From positions 1-15,786 of the forward strand of contig DFJU01000012.1 in the NCBI GenBank assembly GCA_002373755.1: a stretch of DNA of 15,786 nucleotides. Direction: 5' to 3'. The DNA is from Bacteroidales bacterium UBA3663. Its GTDB lineage: Bacteria; Bacteroidota; Bacteroidia; Bacteroidales; UBA3663. Shown one piece after another: positions 14,208 through 15,786 of this stretch (its first letter is position 1; every line of letters begins with the position of its first letter). The position numbers were made by a program, and so were the translations under genes. Below the pieces are notes generated by a model, which did not search any database, had not been told where the DNA came from, and saw only the letters and a list, made by a program, of their open reading frames with translations.

Positions 14208-14239
14208 CAAAGATATGCGCTACGCGATTATTTAGCAAA
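14208..14239 (-). promoter_or_regulatory. Promoter of the phosphoesterase / barrel operon
   Basis: On the minus strand TTTG (14239-14236) is followed after 20 bases by TATCTTTG (14215-14208), an excellent Bacteroidota promoter. Transcription would begin near 14201, about 30 bases before the ATG at 14171. The spacer between the two boxes contains an exact copy of the GCTACGCGA word (14219-14227). Confidence 0.82.
14219..14227 (+). repeat. GCTACGCGA word in the spacer of the phosphoesterase promoter
   Basis: Exact nonamer between the -33 and -7 boxes, in intergenic DNA, antisense to the transcript. Confidence 0.7.
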
Positions 14240-14281
14240 TCATTTAAACGAAACGACCGTTTTTCTCGACAAAACGGACAT

Positions 14282-14320
14282 AAAAAGATGACGGCTCCGA
14301 CAGGATTTCTGCCGAAGCCG
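14282..14320 (-). terminator. Rho-independent terminator of the GH140 gene
   Basis: On the minus strand the 12-base arms at 14320-14309 and 14303-14292 pair throughout, with two wobbles, around the loop AAATC. The tail TCATCTTTTT follows (five T's at 14286-14282). It lies 18 bases after the stop codon and cleanly separates this gene from the phosphoesterase operon. Confidence 0.88.
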
Positions 14321-14337
14321 CGTTCGTGTCACGTCGA

Positions 14338-15753
14338 TTATTTGTTGTTCAGATAATCCTTGCTGGCATCGATGACGACCAGCACGTTGTCGTGGCCGGC
14401 GCCGTAGCTCCTGCCCGTCTGGAAGGTCTGGCTCTTCACGTTGTCGAACTCGCCGAGGTCGGTCAGCGCTCCGGTCGATGGGCTGTACCACCACGCGTGC
14501 TTCTTCTTGCCCGAAATCTTGGTCAGATCGAGCGTCAAGGGCGCGCCGGTGTAGGTATAGGCCACAATGTAGTCCTTTCCGCGGCTGGCAATCGGACGTT
14601 CGTAGCGCTCGCCGTATGTGCCGACGAAGACGCTCTGGTCGGGCACACGGTCGAAGTACGGCAGCTTCAGGAGCAGCTCCTTCACATAACGCATCTGACG
14701 GAATCCGGGGTCTTCGATGGCTTCGTACCACGGCGTCTTGCAGCCGTATGCGCCAGGCGTTCCAGGCTTCCAGAACTGCATCAGCGCATTGTTGCCGTAG
14801 GTATGGCCGCAACTGCCTGCCAGCACCGACCACCATGCGTAACGGCGCACATCGGCCGCACTCCACTGCGTCTCGTTCACGTCGTGCAGCCCCTGCGGAA
14901 TGCGTTCGTACGACGGTTCGCCGTCCAGAATCGGCTTGATGGTCTTCATGGCCAATGCCGTTTCCACGTAGCGCCAGTTGTCCTCTTCTGTATCTTCGGC
15001 AATGGTGTAGTCGCCGTCGCCGTTGCGTTGGCCATAGCGACGATGACCCGACTGGAACATGTTGAAATCCAGCCACTCAGCCTCGTTGAACCATGCCGAC
15101 GAACTTGTACGGCCACGCGGATGGAACGTCATCAAGTGGTCGGGGTCGATGGCTCGGATGGTCTTGGCCAATGTCTCCCAAACCTCGGTCTTGACATCGC
15201 CACGGATGTCGCCGCCGATGATCCACACGATGTTCGGACAATTCTTGTAGCGGTTGGCGAGGAATGTGCCATAGGCCACAGCCTGCTGCTCGTCCATCAG
15301 TCCGGCCTTGACCAGATTGCCCCAGATGCAGACCATGCCGATGTAGATGCCGTAGCGCTCGGCCACGCTGACCAGATAGTCCATGTGCTGCCAATAGCCG
15401 TATTGGCCAGGCTGGTCGATGGCCGAGAAGTCGAAACCGTTGGGGTGCGACATCGCGCCATAGATGTTGATGGCCGGAACGCCGTTAACCGTCTGAATCT
15501 GAACGACATTATAGCCGTTTTCAGCGCATTTCGACAGATAGAATGCGGCTTCGCTTCGGTTCAGGTTTTCGGGCAACAACCAACCCGTCTCGCCCAACCA
15601 GAAGAATGGCGTTCCGTCGGCATGTTGGAGGTAGCGATGATTGGCCGACACCTGTAGCTTGCCATGTTCCCACGGCTTCTCGATGACGGGTGCGGCCGAT
15701 GCATTGGCCATAAACGACACAAAAGCGGCAAGTGCCAGAATGATTTTTTTCAT
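14338..15753 (-). CDS. GH140-type glycoside hydrolase (apiosidase-like, DUF4038 family)
   Basis: A secreted glycosidase of the DUF4038/GH140 type, whose characterised member (BT1012 of Bacteroides thetaiotaomicron) releases apiose-linked side chains of rhamnogalacturonan II. The 471 residues from the ATG at 15753 start with a signal peptide (MKKIILALAAFVSFMANASA). A TIM-barrel follows, with FFWLGETGWLL (50-60), WIIGGDIRGD (177-186) and ILDGEPSYE (275-283). A C-terminal beta-sandwich spans about 370-471. Asp182 and Glu279 are 97 residues apart, the same spacing as the catalytic Asp187 and Glu284 I recall for BT1012. The longer open frame (9 more residues) is rejected in favour of the signal peptide. 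The promoter lies beyond the window. No other pectin-degrading gene is nearby, so specificity is inferred only from family membership. Confidence 0.9.
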   Translation of the reverse strand: MKKIILALAAFVSFMANASAAPVIEKPWEHGKLQVSANHRYLQHADGTPFFWLGETGWLLPENLNRSEAAFYLSKCAENGYNVVQIQTVNGVPAINIYGAMSHPNGFDFSAIDQPGQYGYWQHMDYLVSVAERYGIYIGMVCIWGNLVKAGLMDEQQAVAYGTFLANRYKNCPNIVWIIGGDIRGDVKTEVWETLAKTIRAIDPDHLMTFHPRGRTSSSAWFNEAEWLDFNMFQSGHRRYGQRNGDGDYTIAEDTEEDNWRYVETALAMKTIKPILDGEPSYERIPQGLHDVNETQWSAADVRRYAWWSVLAGSCGHTYGNNALMQFWKPGTPGAYGCKTPWYEAIEDPGFRQMRYVKELLLKLPYFDRVPDQSVFVGTYGERYERPIASRGKDYIVAYTYTGAPLTLDLTKISGKKKHAWWYSPSTGALTDLGEFDNVKSQTFQTGRSYGAGHDNVLVVIDASKDYLNNK

Positions 15754-15786
15754 AAAAAATAATATATGACCCCCTCCCAACCTCCC

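Noticed and set aside
14326..15657. 443-residue plus-strand open frame antisense to the GH140 gene
   Set aside because: Composition-driven shadow of a gene with clear catalytic motifs; low-complexity Val/Ala/Arg-rich product.

Overview
The window looks like a chromosomal segment of a member of the order Bacteroidales (phylum Bacteroidota). The evidence is Bacteroidota-type promoters (TTTG, 19-20 bases, TAnnTTTG), A-rich leaders without Shine-Dalgarno sites, an outer-membrane beta-barrel with a carboxypeptidase-regulatory-like N-terminus, a probable type IX secretion tail, several lipoproteins and a GH140-type glycosidase. Coding DNA is moderately GC-rich and the gaps are AT-rich. The genus cannot be fixed from the sequence. 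No phage, transposon, CRISPR array or toxin-antitoxin pair was seen.

Layout. At the left edge is the 5' part of ruvB (minus strand, cut by the window edge). It diverges from a tRNA-Arg(CCT) gene with a textbook promoter. Only 53 bases after the tRNA comes a plus-strand gene for a Wzc-like polysaccharide co-polymerase/tyrosine autokinase, then the beta subunit of a Na+-pumping decarboxylase (oadB type), closed by a strong terminator. Neither has its usual partner genes here.

From 4.6 kb to the right edge every gene is on the minus strand and most products carry export signals. In map order they are: a lipoprotein with two tandem copies of one domain; a 1013-residue outer-membrane beta-barrel protein; a 621-residue secreted multidomain protein with a probable T9SS tail; a 343-residue lipoprotein with a long, unusual 5' leader; an overlapping pair (metallophosphoesterase lipoprotein, then a small outer-membrane barrel); and a GH140 (apiosidase-like) glycosidase. 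Most units have their own terminator or promoter, so this looks like a run of separate envelope and secreted-protein genes, not one large operon.

The most unusual signal is not a gene. The octamer CTACGCGA occurs 11 times (about 0.5 expected), 8 of them as the nonamer GCTACGCGA, on both strands, in different reading frames and in regulatory DNA: a terminator loop, the spacer of a promoter, and just upstream of another promoter. It resembles a genome-wide iterated DNA word (HIP1, DNA-uptake or KOPS-like). A second unusual region is the 12.1-12.6 kb gap, which holds a promoter, GTTGCAC inverted repeats, a possible micro-ORF and a CCCAA-repeat leader.
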